Shown here piece by piece: positions 8,284 through 16,084 of a stretch of DNA of 64,000 nt. The DNA comes from Candidatus Puniceispirillum marinum IMCC1322 (lineage in GTDB: Bacteria > Pseudomonadota > Alphaproteobacteria > Puniceispirillales > Puniceispirillaceae): NCBI RefSeq assembly GCF_000024465.1, contig NC_014010.1, positions 2,331,001 through 2,395,000 on the forward strand, written 5' to 3'. Both the position numbers and the translations under genes were made by a program. The notes below the pieces were generated by a model. That model saw only the letters and a list, made by a program, of their open reading frames with translations. It was not told where the DNA came from and searched no databases. Within the stretch, counting starts at the first letter, position 1, and each line of letters begins with the position of its first letter.

Positions 8284-9400
8284 GGCCAGATCATCATCCA
8301 CGTCCGGCACGCCTGATAATGCGCTGGCCAAAACGCATATAGCCATTATCGGTGCCGGTTGCGCCAGCCTGTCACTTGCCGCCTTGGCCAATGAACTACC
8401 GCGGACACAGCTTCATATCATCGAACCGTCATATCCGGCACATGCCGATCACGTCTGGGGATTCTGGGCGATGGACTGGCTGGATCGGGTGCGCCCACTG
8501 GTGCGTAAAAGCTGGCATAAATGGATGATTGTGACCGAACAATCACATAACGTCATGCACGCGGTACAACATCCCTATCAGGCGATAAGCCGGCATCAAT
8601 GGCTGGCGCAATGCCGTGACCAGGCTGTTCAGCATGGGGTGACGTTTCATGACAGTTTGGATGCGGCGCGTCTGGAGGCGGCCGCCGATATATTTGATAG
8701 CCGACCACCAAAAGTGCCAGATGGAGTCATGCTACAGCATTTTGCTGGGTTTGAGGTGCGCGCCCCGGCAGGCAGTTTTGATGAAAGCACGGCGATATTG
8801 ATGGATTTCCGCTGTGATCAATCCCATGGGATGCACTTCATCTATTGTCTGCCGTTTTCGGATCGTGATGCGCTTGTTGAATCAACCATGTTCTCGCCGC
8901 AACAGGCACCGCAGCCTTTTTATGAAAAGGCGATAGCTGACTGGCTGACTGAGGTTGCCAAAATCTCTAATTTTGACATTACACGTCGTGAAGCAGGTGT
9001 TATTCCGCTTGGGTTTTTTGCACGCCATGACCCTGATTTGCGGGGAATTGGGGCTAATGCGGGGGCAATCCGACCATCCAGCGGCTATGCTTTTGGCTTT
9101 ATCCTGAAACAGATACATCATGCGCTTGCCAGAGTGAAAGAGGGAAAACCACTAGTCTTTATCACGCCGCACCGGATGATTGATCTGTGGATGGATCGTA
9201 TCTTTTTGTCGGTGTTGCGTTATCAACCCCAAATAGCACCTAAAATATTTAGCGCGATGGCCAGCCGTTTGAGTGGTGATGAATTTGCTATGTTCCTGAG
9301 TGGTGAGGCAACGATGGGGCTTCGGTTAAAAGTGATTTTGGCGATGCCGATATGGCCATTTTTGCGCGCATTGTTCCGACCAGAGCCGGATGCGTCATGA
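8273..9400 (+). CDS. crtY: Lycopene beta-cyclase (CrtY)
   Basis: A cyclase of about 375 residues that forms the beta-ionone rings of beta-carotene. A dinucleotide-binding motif, IAIIGAGCASLSLAALA, follows an N-terminal tail of ~23 residues, and DHVWGFWAMDW and GYAFGFILKQIH are typical of CrtY. Starts at 8252 or 8273 are both possible and both overlap the end of crtB; neither has a good Shine-Dalgarno, suggesting coupling. The stop TGA overlaps the ATG of blh. Confidence 0.93.
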   Translation: MLAEARSSSTSGTPDNALAKTHIAIIGAGCASLSLAALANELPRTQLHIIEPSYPAHADHVWGFWAMDWLDRVRPLVRKSWHKWMIVTEQSHNVMHAVQHPYQAISRHQWLAQCRDQAVQHGVTFHDSLDAARLEAAADIFDSRPPKVPDGVMLQHFAGFEVRAPAGSFDESTAILMDFRCDQSHGMHFIYCLPFSDRDALVESTMFSPQQAPQPFYEKAIADWLTEVAKISNFDITRREAGVIPLGFFARHDPDLRGIGANAGAIRPSSGYAFGFILKQIHHALARVKEGKPLVFITPHRMIDLWMDRIFLSVLRYQPQIAPKIFSAMASRLSGDEFAMFLSGEATMGLRLKVILAMPIWPFLRALFRPEPDAS

Positions 9401-10356
9401 TTGTTGAAACGCTCACATCTTTTCTGGATGCAACCAGCCTCGGCTGGGCAAGCCTATTGGGGCTTGCGGCGATCATTTTTGTTGGTTTGCCACATGGTGC
9501 TTTTGATGGTGCTGTGGCCATGGCGCTTGGCTGGGCAGGAAAGCCATGGATGATGCTGGCCTTTATTATGGGCTATGTGACAATGGCTGCCCTGGTGGTT
9601 ATCTTCTGGCTGGCATTTCCAGATCTGGCCTTGCTTGCATTTCTGGGCATCAGCCTTGTCCATTTCGGACTGGGTGACGCGATAGGCGGTACAGCTACAG
9701 AGCAAGCGATACAGACAATCGCCCATGGCGGCATGGTGATAGTGGGTATCAGCCTGTTCCATAAAGCCGAAGTTGATATCATCTATAGCTATCTGACAGG
9801 CGGTGATACCACGATTATCTGGGTATGTGTTGAACAGGCACCCTTTGTCATTGGTCTGGCCTTATGTATTTACCTCGCTATGGCCATTGCGCGTCCCGCT
9901 TTGCGCCCGCGGTTGTTTGAGATCGCCTGTCTGGGATTTATCTTTTATATGTTGCCGCCTTTGGCAGGGTTTGCTTTCTATTTCTGCATGGTACATACGC
10001 CGCGCCATTTGTTCCGCATCTGGCGTCAGCTAAGTCGCCAGAATTTTAGCCCCAGATCAATGCTGATCATGGCTGCGGGGTTTAGCTGTGCAAGCTGGCT
10101 GGCTGGCGGCATCGCGCTGTGGATGTCTCCGCCATCGATGTCTGCTGATGCTCATCTGTTGCGTGTTGTCTTTATTGGCTTGGCGGCATTAACCGTACCT
10201 CATATGATTCTGGTAGATGGTCTGTTCCGGCGTCATCACGCACCCATACAAGGGACGACGGATACAATGCCGATAACTGACATCCCTTTCAAAAGTGATA
10301 GCGGCCAAGATAACAAACCCCAAGATAACAAGCCCCAAGGACATAATAATGCGTGA
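9397..10356 (+). CDS. blh: Beta-carotene 15,15'-dioxygenase, Brp/Blh family
   Basis: An integral membrane iron oxygenase that cleaves beta-carotene into two retinals for the opsin. The 319-residue protein has about seven to eight hydrophobic segments and the family's histidines: GLPHGAFD near the N-terminus, SLVHFGLGD, MVHTPRHLFRI and TVPHMIL. The ATG at 9397 overlaps the crtY stop (ATGA), which favours this start over one 45 bp upstream. The hydrophilic C-terminal tail contains two near-copies of QDNKP, encoded by a short direct repeat at about 10307-10337, and overlaps fni by 8 bp. Confidence 0.93.
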   Translation: MIVETLTSFLDATSLGWASLLGLAAIIFVGLPHGAFDGAVAMALGWAGKPWMMLAFIMGYVTMAALVVIFWLAFPDLALLAFLGISLVHFGLGDAIGGTATEQAIQTIAHGGMVIVGISLFHKAEVDIIYSYLTGGDTTIIWVCVEQAPFVIGLALCIYLAMAIARPALRPRLFEIACLGFIFYMLPPLAGFAFYFCMVHTPRHLFRIWRQLSRQNFSPRSMLIMAAGFSCASWLAGGIALWMSPPSMSADAHLLRVVFIGLAALTVPHMILVDGLFRRHHAPIQGTTDTMPITDIPFKSDSGQDNKPQDNKPQGHNNA

Positions 10357-11413
10357 TCAGACACAACCGATAGCCAATACATCTGACCGCAAAGATACGC
10401 ATCTTGATCTGGCCATGTCGCCACGGGCACAGGCCGGCGTCAGCAACAGCATGGACAGGTTGCGCCTTACCCATTGTGCAATGCCTGAATGTGATCTGGA
10501 TGCGATTGACATATCAACGCAATTTCTTGGCTATGATCTTTCGGCGCCGCTTTTCATTGGTGCCATGACAGGCGGCACGAAGCGCGCGGATAGAATTAAT
10601 GCCGCCCTAGCCGAAACAGCGCAGTCGTGTTCGGTGGCGCTGGCTGTGGGCTCACAGCGCGCAGGGCTGGAAAATGGATCATCGCTCCGGCATTTACGGA
10701 CGTTAGCACCGGATATCCCGATCATCGGTAATCTGGGCGCGGTACAGCTTGCTGGCAAGGGGGGGCTGGATCTGGCAAAGGCCGCGATTGACGATTTACA
10801 GGCAGATGCCATTGCGATTCATCTAAACCCGCTTCAAGAAGCTGTTCAACCTGAAGGTGACCGTGACTGGTGTGGTGTTGCGGCTGCGATCGAGCAGGCG
10901 GTAACCGACCTAACGGTGCCTGTAATTGTAAAGGAAGTGGGGGCGGGCATTGGCGCGTCCTTGGCGCACCGCCTGTTTGAAATGGGTGTCATGGCGGTTG
11001 ATGTTGCCGGTCTTGGCGGCACCAACTGGACGCGGATCGAGGCGGCGCGCATCACTGATGATGACGCTGCTCTTTTTGCACCGTTTCTTGATTGGGGTTT
11101 GCCGACACTTGAATGTCTTATTGATGTGTGCAACCGCTGTCCGCATCACCAGATTATTGCGTCAGGTGGCATTCGTCATGGTCTGGATGTTGCCAAGGCG
11201 CTGTGGGTTGGTGCGTCAATGGTGTCGATGGCGGGGCCGATGCTCAAAATGCTGATCGATATGTCGGATGATGAAGTGGCGATCGAGACATTATCACCAG
11301 ATACGCTTTCACAGGCATTGATGGACTGGCAAAAACAGCTTGCCCTCGCCTTGTTTCTGACCGGTTCGGCTGATATTGCCAGTTTGCGTCAGGCTGAAGC
11401 CGAATTGATATAG
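10349..11413 (+). CDS. fni: Type 2 isopentenyl-diphosphate delta-isomerase
   Basis: An FMN- and NADPH-dependent isomerase, 354 residues, that interconverts IPP and DMAPP, supplying the starter unit for carotenoid synthesis. Type 2 features include the RKDTHLDLA start, FIGAMTGGT, QRAGLEN, HLNPLQEAVQPEGD, IVKEVGAGI and the phosphate-binding IASGGIRHGLDVAKAL. AAGG at 10337-10340 supports the ATG at 10349, inside the end of blh, rather than one at 10295. It is the last gene of the retinal operon and converges on the IclR gene 20 bp away. Confidence 0.93.
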   Translation: MRDQTQPIANTSDRKDTHLDLAMSPRAQAGVSNSMDRLRLTHCAMPECDLDAIDISTQFLGYDLSAPLFIGAMTGGTKRADRINAALAETAQSCSVALAVGSQRAGLENGSSLRHLRTLAPDIPIIGNLGAVQLAGKGGLDLAKAAIDDLQADAIAIHLNPLQEAVQPEGDRDWCGVAAAIEQAVTDLTVPVIVKEVGAGIGASLAHRLFEMGVMAVDVAGLGGTNWTRIEAARITDDDAALFAPFLDWGLPTLECLIDVCNRCPHHQIIASGGIRHGLDVAKALWVGASMVSMAGPMLKMLIDMSDDEVAIETLSPDTLSQALMDWQKQLALALFLTGSADIASLRQAEAELI

Positions 11414-11433
11414 CTATGTCCGGCATGCCCTAG

Positions 11434-12219
11434 CTAGGCAAAAAGGGCATTCGAGATGATGTCGGCTGACTCGGATAGCAACCTGTATTTGTCGCGGGCA
11501 TCCTGTTCCGAAAAACGTTGCTTGGGGCCATGCACCGCAAGGGCAGCATAAAAACGGCCTTTAGGGTCGCGTACAGGTACCGCAATGGCAACCATGTCGT
11601 CATGGAACTCCTCACGGTCAATCGCATAGCCATTATGGTTGATCTGTTTTAATTCGGCGTTCAGGGAATCAACGGTGGCATGTGTCTGCTGGGTAAAGAT
11701 TTCCATCTTTAAGCCAGCAATCAGAGCCTGACGTATTTTTGGCTTTAGGTTTGATAGATATACTTTGCCGCTTGCCGTGCAGTGAAAAGGTACATGTGTG
11801 CCAATAGGCAAAAGAATGCGAAATGGCCAGTTTGTTTCCACGCGGTCGATATAACGCATACCATCACGTTCCGGCATGACAAAGTTGACCGTTTCACCAA
11901 CTTCATGCGCGATCTTAAGAAGCACCTGATGTCGCGTTACCTGATTTGCCGATAGGCCAACCAATCCGGAGGTCAGTTTCAAAAGCCGGGTTCCGGTTTG
12001 AAGTCGGCGCCCTATTTTTTCCAGATAGCCCTCCGCCACCATCGTTTGACATAGTCGATGCGTGGTTTGTTTTGGCCAGCCAAGATGGTCGGTGATTTCA
12101 GTTGGCGTCATGGGTTTGCCAACCTCGGCAAGCACTTCCATGATTCGTAACGTGCGAAGATTGGGCGCGACCTTGTCAGTCGTTTCTGTATCTGGTGACG
12201 TTAGGCTATTCATATTCAT
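11434..12219 (-). CDS. IclR-family transcriptional regulator
   Basis: A 261-residue regulator. The N-terminal winged helix spans about residues 20-85 (IMEVLAEVGKPMTPTEITDHLGWPKQTTHRLCQTM) and the C-terminal IclR effector domain about 90-255 (RYIDRVETNWPFR, PFHCTASGKVYLS, YAIDREEFHDDMVAIAVPV). It is divergent from a GMC oxidoreductase gene with a perfect palindrome in the shared spacer, so it probably regulates that gene and itself. IclR regulators sit beside isethionate dehydrogenase genes in other bacteria (family knowledge). The effector is unknown; a sulfonate is my inference. Confidence 0.88.
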   Translation of the reverse strand: MNMNSLTSPDTETTDKVAPNLRTLRIMEVLAEVGKPMTPTEITDHLGWPKQTTHRLCQTMVAEGYLEKIGRRLQTGTRLLKLTSGLVGLSANQVTRHQVLLKIAHEVGETVNFVMPERDGMRYIDRVETNWPFRILLPIGTHVPFHCTASGKVYLSNLKPKIRQALIAGLKMEIFTQQTHATVDSLNAELKQINHNGYAIDREEFHDDMVAIAVPVRDPKGRFYAALAVHGPKQRFSEQDARDKYRLLSESADIISNALFA

Positions 12220-12271
12220 GCTATCCCGTCTGATCTCAAAAATTAGCTGATTCTATGCTTTTTTGTTGCGC

Positions 12272-12292
12272 AGGTGAATATTCAATTCACCT
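12272..12292. promoter_or_regulatory. Probable IclR operator palindrome
   Basis: Perfect 8-bp arms AGGTGAAT and ATTCACCT flank a 5-nt spacer, midway between the divergent IclR and GMC genes. Size and position fit an IclR-type operator. Binding itself is inferred. Confidence 0.6.
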
Positions 12293-12452
12293 ATGACACA
12301 GATGGATGCAAAAATTTAGCTTGAATCCACCGCCATTATATGGTGAGATTTTCTTCAATATACAAGAAAAGGGACTAAAAGTCTCAAAAAGTGATTAAAT
12401 ATGGTTTTTTCAGTAGATGTGGTGTTTCTGAAAAAATTCTCAAGTGTCTTTT

Positions 12453-12460
12453 GGGAGGAG
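12453..12460 (+). promoter_or_regulatory. Ribosome binding site that sets a TTG start for the GMC oxidoreductase
   Basis: GGGAGGAG, five bases before TTG 12466. The longer reading frame from 12391 lacks such a site and would add 25 residues before the FAD motif, so the TTG is preferred. Confidence 0.7.
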
Positions 12461-12465
12461 ATTAC

Positions 12466-14061
12466 TTGAAATTTGACTATATAATTATTGGCGCCGGATC
12501 TGCTGGATGTGCTCTGGCGAACCGTTTATCTGCAGATGGTCGAAGCCAAGTGGCGCTTCTCGAAGCGGGCGGGCGTGACCTGAATCCATGGATTCATATT
12601 CCTGTGGGTTATTTCAAAACCATGGGTAATTCGTCAACCGACTGGTGCTATAACGCTGAAGCTGATGCTGGTTTGAACGGGCGCGCTATTCCATGGCCGC
12701 GTGGCAAGGTGCTAGGTGGTAGCTCTTCGATTAATGGTTTATTATATGTGCGGGGTCAGCCAGATGATTTCAATCACTGGCAACAGCTTGGTAATAAAGG
12801 CTGGGGGTGGAAAGATGTGCTGCCCCTATTCAAACGTGCCGAGCATTGGGAAGGTGCCGAAGCGCCGGAACGTGGCAAAAATGGCCCCTTGAACGTGTCT
12901 GAAAATAAAGTCGATCGCGACATTGTAACCGCCTGGGTCGATTCGGCGGTTGCGGCTGGCTATAAGCGCACGCTTGATTATAATGGCGAAGATCAGGAAG
13001 GCGTCGGCTATTTCCAGATGACGATGAAGAATGGTCAGCGCTGTAGCAGTGCGGTTGCCTATTTGAAGCCAGCACGCCGCCGCAAGAATTTACATATCAT
13101 TACGCATGCACATGCTGAAAAGCTATTATTTAAGGGCAAAAGCTGTGTTGGGGTTCAGGCACGCATCAATGGTATCTCGCAAGATGTGTATGCAGGTCGT
13201 GAAGTGATATTATCTGCGGGTGCGATCGGGTCGCCACAGCTATTGATGGTGTCGGGTATTGGCGCGGCTTCGGAACTAGCCGCACATGGTATTGAGGTCA
13301 AAAATGATCTGCCAGGTGTCGGCAAAAATATGCAGGACCATTTACAAGCACGTCCGATTTTCAAAACCACAGCTAGTACGATAAATCTTGAAATTAATAA
13401 TATTTTTAAGCGTATGCGTATTGCCTTAATCTATGCTGCATCGCGCTCGGGCCCAATGGCGATGGCTGTCAGCCTTGGAACAGGCTTTTTGAAAAGTGAC
13501 CCGGCGCTTGACCGTCCGGATATCCAGTTTCATATCCAGCCCTTTAGCGCAGACAGCCCGTCAAAAGGGCCACACGCCTTTTCAGCCTTCACGGCTTCGG
13601 TTTTGCAGCTTCGTCCGGAGAGCACAGGCACCCTGTCATTGAGGTCGGCATCAATGCATGACGATCCAGTGATCAGGCCAAATTATCTGGCAACCCAGAC
13701 TGATTGTGACACGATTGTCCGCGGCATTCAGATTGCGCGGAGCCTATGCGATTACGAACCCATTAAATCGCTGATCACCGAAGAATATGCGCCAGGCAAG
13801 AATATTGGCCGCGATGACACCGATGGCATTTTGAATTGGGCACGTGATACCGCGACAACGATTTATCATCCTACGGGCACCTGTAAAATGGGACAGGATA
13901 ATATGGCGGTGGTTGACGAACGTCTGCGCGTGCATGGCATTCAGGGGTTGCGCGTCGCTGATGCGTCGATCATGCCATTTATCACATCGGGAAATACTAA
14001 TGCACCGGTCATCATGATCGGTGAAAAAGCATCAGATATGATTATGGAGGATGCGGCATGA
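12466..14061 (+). CDS. GMC-family FAD alcohol dehydrogenase (choline or isethionate dehydrogenase-like)
   Basis: A 531-residue glucose-methanol-choline oxidoreductase. It has the FAD motif FDYIIIGAGSAGCALANRLS at the N-terminus, signature 1 in GKVLGGSSSINGLLYVRGQPDDF, signature 2 in GAIGSPQLLMVSGIG, and the catalytic His-Asn pair in YHPTGTCKMG and SGNTNAPVIMIGEKA. It oxidises a primary alcohol to an aldehyde. Choline dehydrogenase (BetA) and isethionate dehydrogenase (IseJ) both belong here. An IclR regulator and a TRAP transporter nearby favour a sulfonate alcohol, but choline or another alcohol cannot be excluded. The stop overlaps the next gene by 4 bp. Confidence 0.85.
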   Translation: MKFDYIIIGAGSAGCALANRLSADGRSQVALLEAGGRDLNPWIHIPVGYFKTMGNSSTDWCYNAEADAGLNGRAIPWPRGKVLGGSSSINGLLYVRGQPDDFNHWQQLGNKGWGWKDVLPLFKRAEHWEGAEAPERGKNGPLNVSENKVDRDIVTAWVDSAVAAGYKRTLDYNGEDQEGVGYFQMTMKNGQRCSSAVAYLKPARRRKNLHIITHAHAEKLLFKGKSCVGVQARINGISQDVYAGREVILSAGAIGSPQLLMVSGIGAASELAAHGIEVKNDLPGVGKNMQDHLQARPIFKTTASTINLEINNIFKRMRIALIYAASRSGPMAMAVSLGTGFLKSDPALDRPDIQFHIQPFSADSPSKGPHAFSAFTASVLQLRPESTGTLSLRSASMHDDPVIRPNYLATQTDCDTIVRGIQIARSLCDYEPIKSLITEEYAPGKNIGRDDTDGILNWARDTATTIYHPTGTCKMGQDNMAVVDERLRVHGIQGLRVADASIMPFITSGNTNAPVIMIGEKASDMIMEDAA

Positions 14062-14675
14062 ATTGGGCCATGATCGCTGATATTTTACAGATTATTTTTG
14101 CGGATATCATTTTGTCAGGCGATAACGCTTTGGTGATTGGCATGGCGGCAGCGGGTCTTGCGCCTGAATTGCGTCGCCGTGCGATTTTCATCGGCATGAT
14201 GATGGCGGCGGGCTTGCGTATTGTGTTTGCCGTACTTGCCAGTTACCTGCTTGCCTTTGAAGGTATATTGCTGATTGGCGGCTTGTTGCTGGCGTGGGTA
14301 TGCTGGCGGTTTTACAATGATTTGCGCGAATTCAACAGCACACCCGAAGCGGTTGATGGTGAAACTGAGTCAACTGGTGACAAACAGGGTTCATCCTTTG
14401 CGCGGGCTTTATTTACCATTCTTGTGGCTGATGTGTCGATGTCGATTGACAATGTTGTCGCGGTGGCGGCGATTGCGCGCGACAATACGATGCTTTTGGT
14501 TTTTGGGTTGGCGCTGGCAATCACCTTCATGGCCTTGTTCGCGTCTCTGATCATGCGCGTGATGTTGCGTTTTCGCTGGCTGTCATATATGGGCCTATTC
14601 TTTTTGGTCTATTTGACCGCCATGATGCTTTATGACGGTGTTAACGAACTGAACCTTCTGGCTGTATTTTTATAG
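14058..14675 (+). CDS. TerC/YjbE-family integral membrane protein
   Basis: A 205-residue protein with about six to seven hydrophobic helices and the two TerC acidic motifs, ILSGDNALVIGMA near residue 20 and VADVSMSIDNVVAVAAIA near residue 130, whose Asp/Asn pairs lie in the membrane. Family members export metal ions such as manganese or are tied to tellurite resistance. The ATG overlaps the GMC stop, so the two are translationally linked. That is odd for a metal exporter and hints at export of a product or ion linked to the oxidation. The substrate is unknown. Confidence 0.8.
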   Translation: MNWAMIADILQIIFADIILSGDNALVIGMAAAGLAPELRRRAIFIGMMMAAGLRIVFAVLASYLLAFEGILLIGGLLLAWVCWRFYNDLREFNSTPEAVDGETESTGDKQGSSFARALFTILVADVSMSIDNVVAVAAIARDNTMLLVFGLALAITFMALFASLIMRVMLRFRWLSYMGLFFLVYLTAMMLYDGVNELNLLAVFL

Positions 14676-14780
14676 GGGAATGGCCAGATAGATTGATGAA
14701 AGATATTTTATGAGCTGAGGTCTGAACATAGCCAAGGCATATAATTTGAAATTTGATCCACGAAAAAAGCTAAGCTGTAA

Positions 14781-14817
14781 TGCCTTCATCAGCACACGCG
14801 GATCATAAATGAAGGCA
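14781..14817 (+). promoter_or_regulatory. Long-loop hairpin just upstream of the TRAP binding-protein start
   Basis: Perfect 9-bp arms TGCCTTCAT (14781-14789) and ATGAAGGCA (14809-14817) with a 19-nt loop end seven bases before the GGGAGG ribosome binding site. In mRNA it would fold beside the start region; as DNA it could be an operator. Confidence 0.45.
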
Positions 14818-14835
14818 AAACTTGGGAGGATGAAT

Positions 14836-15951
14836 ATGTCCACTTTAAAAATGGTAAGAAATGGTATTGCTTCCGTAGGAATCGGTGCCGCTATTCTTCT
14901 TGCGCCTGTGGTTGCACAAGCAAAGGAAGTTAATATCCGTGTGCAGGCCGTTATCGGTATGCAGACTACTGAAGTTAAAATGCTGAAAGACTTTATGGCT
15001 GACGTTACCGCGCTTACTGGCGGTGAGGTTACTTTTGAAGTTCTGCCAGCTGGTGCAGTGGTTGGTGTTAAAGAAACACTTGACGCCGTTGACGCCGGTC
15101 TTGTTGATGGTGGTTTCGCTTGGACACATTACTGGTCAGGCAAGCATCCGGCAGCCATGCTGTTTGGTTCACCTGTTGCTGGTGCCGGTGTTGGTATCGA
15201 CAACATTGCGTTTCTTTCATGGTTTCTGAATGCTGGCGGTAAAGAGCTTTATGAGCGCCTGTGGGACGAAATGGGCATGAATGTAAAAGGCTTTATGCTT
15301 CAGCCAGTTGGTCCAGAGGCACTTGGCTGGTTTAAAGAGCCAATCAACTCAATGGACGACTTCCGTAAGTATCGTTTCCGCACACCTCCAGGTCTGCCTG
15401 GCCAGTCATATAAAGACATCGGCGTAGCTTCTGTTGCTATGGGCGGTGGTGACATTCTGCCAGCGCTGGAAAAAGGTACAATTGATGCGGCTGAGTGGTG
15501 TTGTCCAAAGCCTGATATGGACTTCGGTTTCCATAAGGTGCTGAAGCACTATTATCTTCAGGGTCTGCACCAGGTTGTTGTGAATGCTGACATGTATCTG
15601 AATAAAGATGTTTACAACTCACTGACTGATCACCAGAAGAAGGCTTTTGAAGTTGCTGCTAACGCATCTTTGGTCAAAGGCATGTCTGCACGTATCTATG
15701 ATAACGGTGTTGCCTTGCATGAGCTGACAACAAAGCATGGTGTTATTCTTCATGATACACCTGCTGACTATTTCCCTGCATATATGAATGCAGCGAAAGC
15801 GCTTCTGGAAAAGAACTCTGCTGAAAATGCGTTCTTTGCCGAAGTATGGCAGTCACAGAAGGATTTTGCTGAAATCGCAGTTCCTTTCTGGTCAGGTGCA
15901 CAGACATCTAATGCCAAGCTAGGCATGGCGTATGCGAATACCCTGAAGTAA
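14836..15951 (+). CDS. TRAP transporter solute-binding protein (DctP family)
   Basis: A periplasmic binding protein of about 371 residues that captures an organic anion for the TRAP permease encoded next. The signal peptide ends at AQA near residue 29. The body shows DctP features, including GQSYKDIGVASVAMGGGDILPALEKGTIDAAEWCCP, the conserved stretch with the ligand-binding loop and Trp. GGGAGG at 14824-14829 places the start at ATG 14836. Ligand is unknown; neighbours suggest a C3 or C2 sulfonate. A hairpin follows, which usually keeps binding protein in excess over permease. Confidence 0.9.
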   Translation: MSTLKMVRNGIASVGIGAAILLAPVVAQAKEVNIRVQAVIGMQTTEVKMLKDFMADVTALTGGEVTFEVLPAGAVVGVKETLDAVDAGLVDGGFAWTHYWSGKHPAAMLFGSPVAGAGVGIDNIAFLSWFLNAGGKELYERLWDEMGMNVKGFMLQPVGPEALGWFKEPINSMDDFRKYRFRTPPGLPGQSYKDIGVASVAMGGGDILPALEKGTIDAAEWCCPKPDMDFGFHKVLKHYYLQGLHQVVVNADMYLNKDVYNSLTDHQKKAFEVAANASLVKGMSARIYDNGVALHELTTKHGVILHDTPADYFPAYMNAAKALLEKNSAENAFFAEVWQSQKDFAEIAVPFWSGAQTSNAKLGMAYANTLK

Positions 15952-15970
15952 CTTTCGGGAACTAAATATG

Positions 15971-16000
15971 GCGGGTTCCCAAATGTTTTGGGGACTCGCT
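15971..16000 (+). terminator. Hairpin after the TRAP binding-protein gene
   Basis: Arms GCGGGTTCCC and GGGGACTCGC pair over 10 positions with two G-U pairs and a 9-nt loop, followed by a T-rich but interrupted tract. It lies in the 133-bp gap before the permease gene and probably attenuates transcription. Confidence 0.5.
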
Positions 16001-16084
16001 CTCATTATTCATTTTGATATTTCAGTCAGCCGATGCGCTGGCGATTAGCTATTTATAAAATTGTCGACGTAAAGGGGAAAAATC

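Noticed and set aside
11425-11450. ATGCCC/GGGCAT pair and a CCTAGCTAGG palindrome between fni and the IclR gene, considered as a bidirectional terminator
   Set aside because: The stem is only six bases and lacks a T-run; it overlaps the IclR stop codon.
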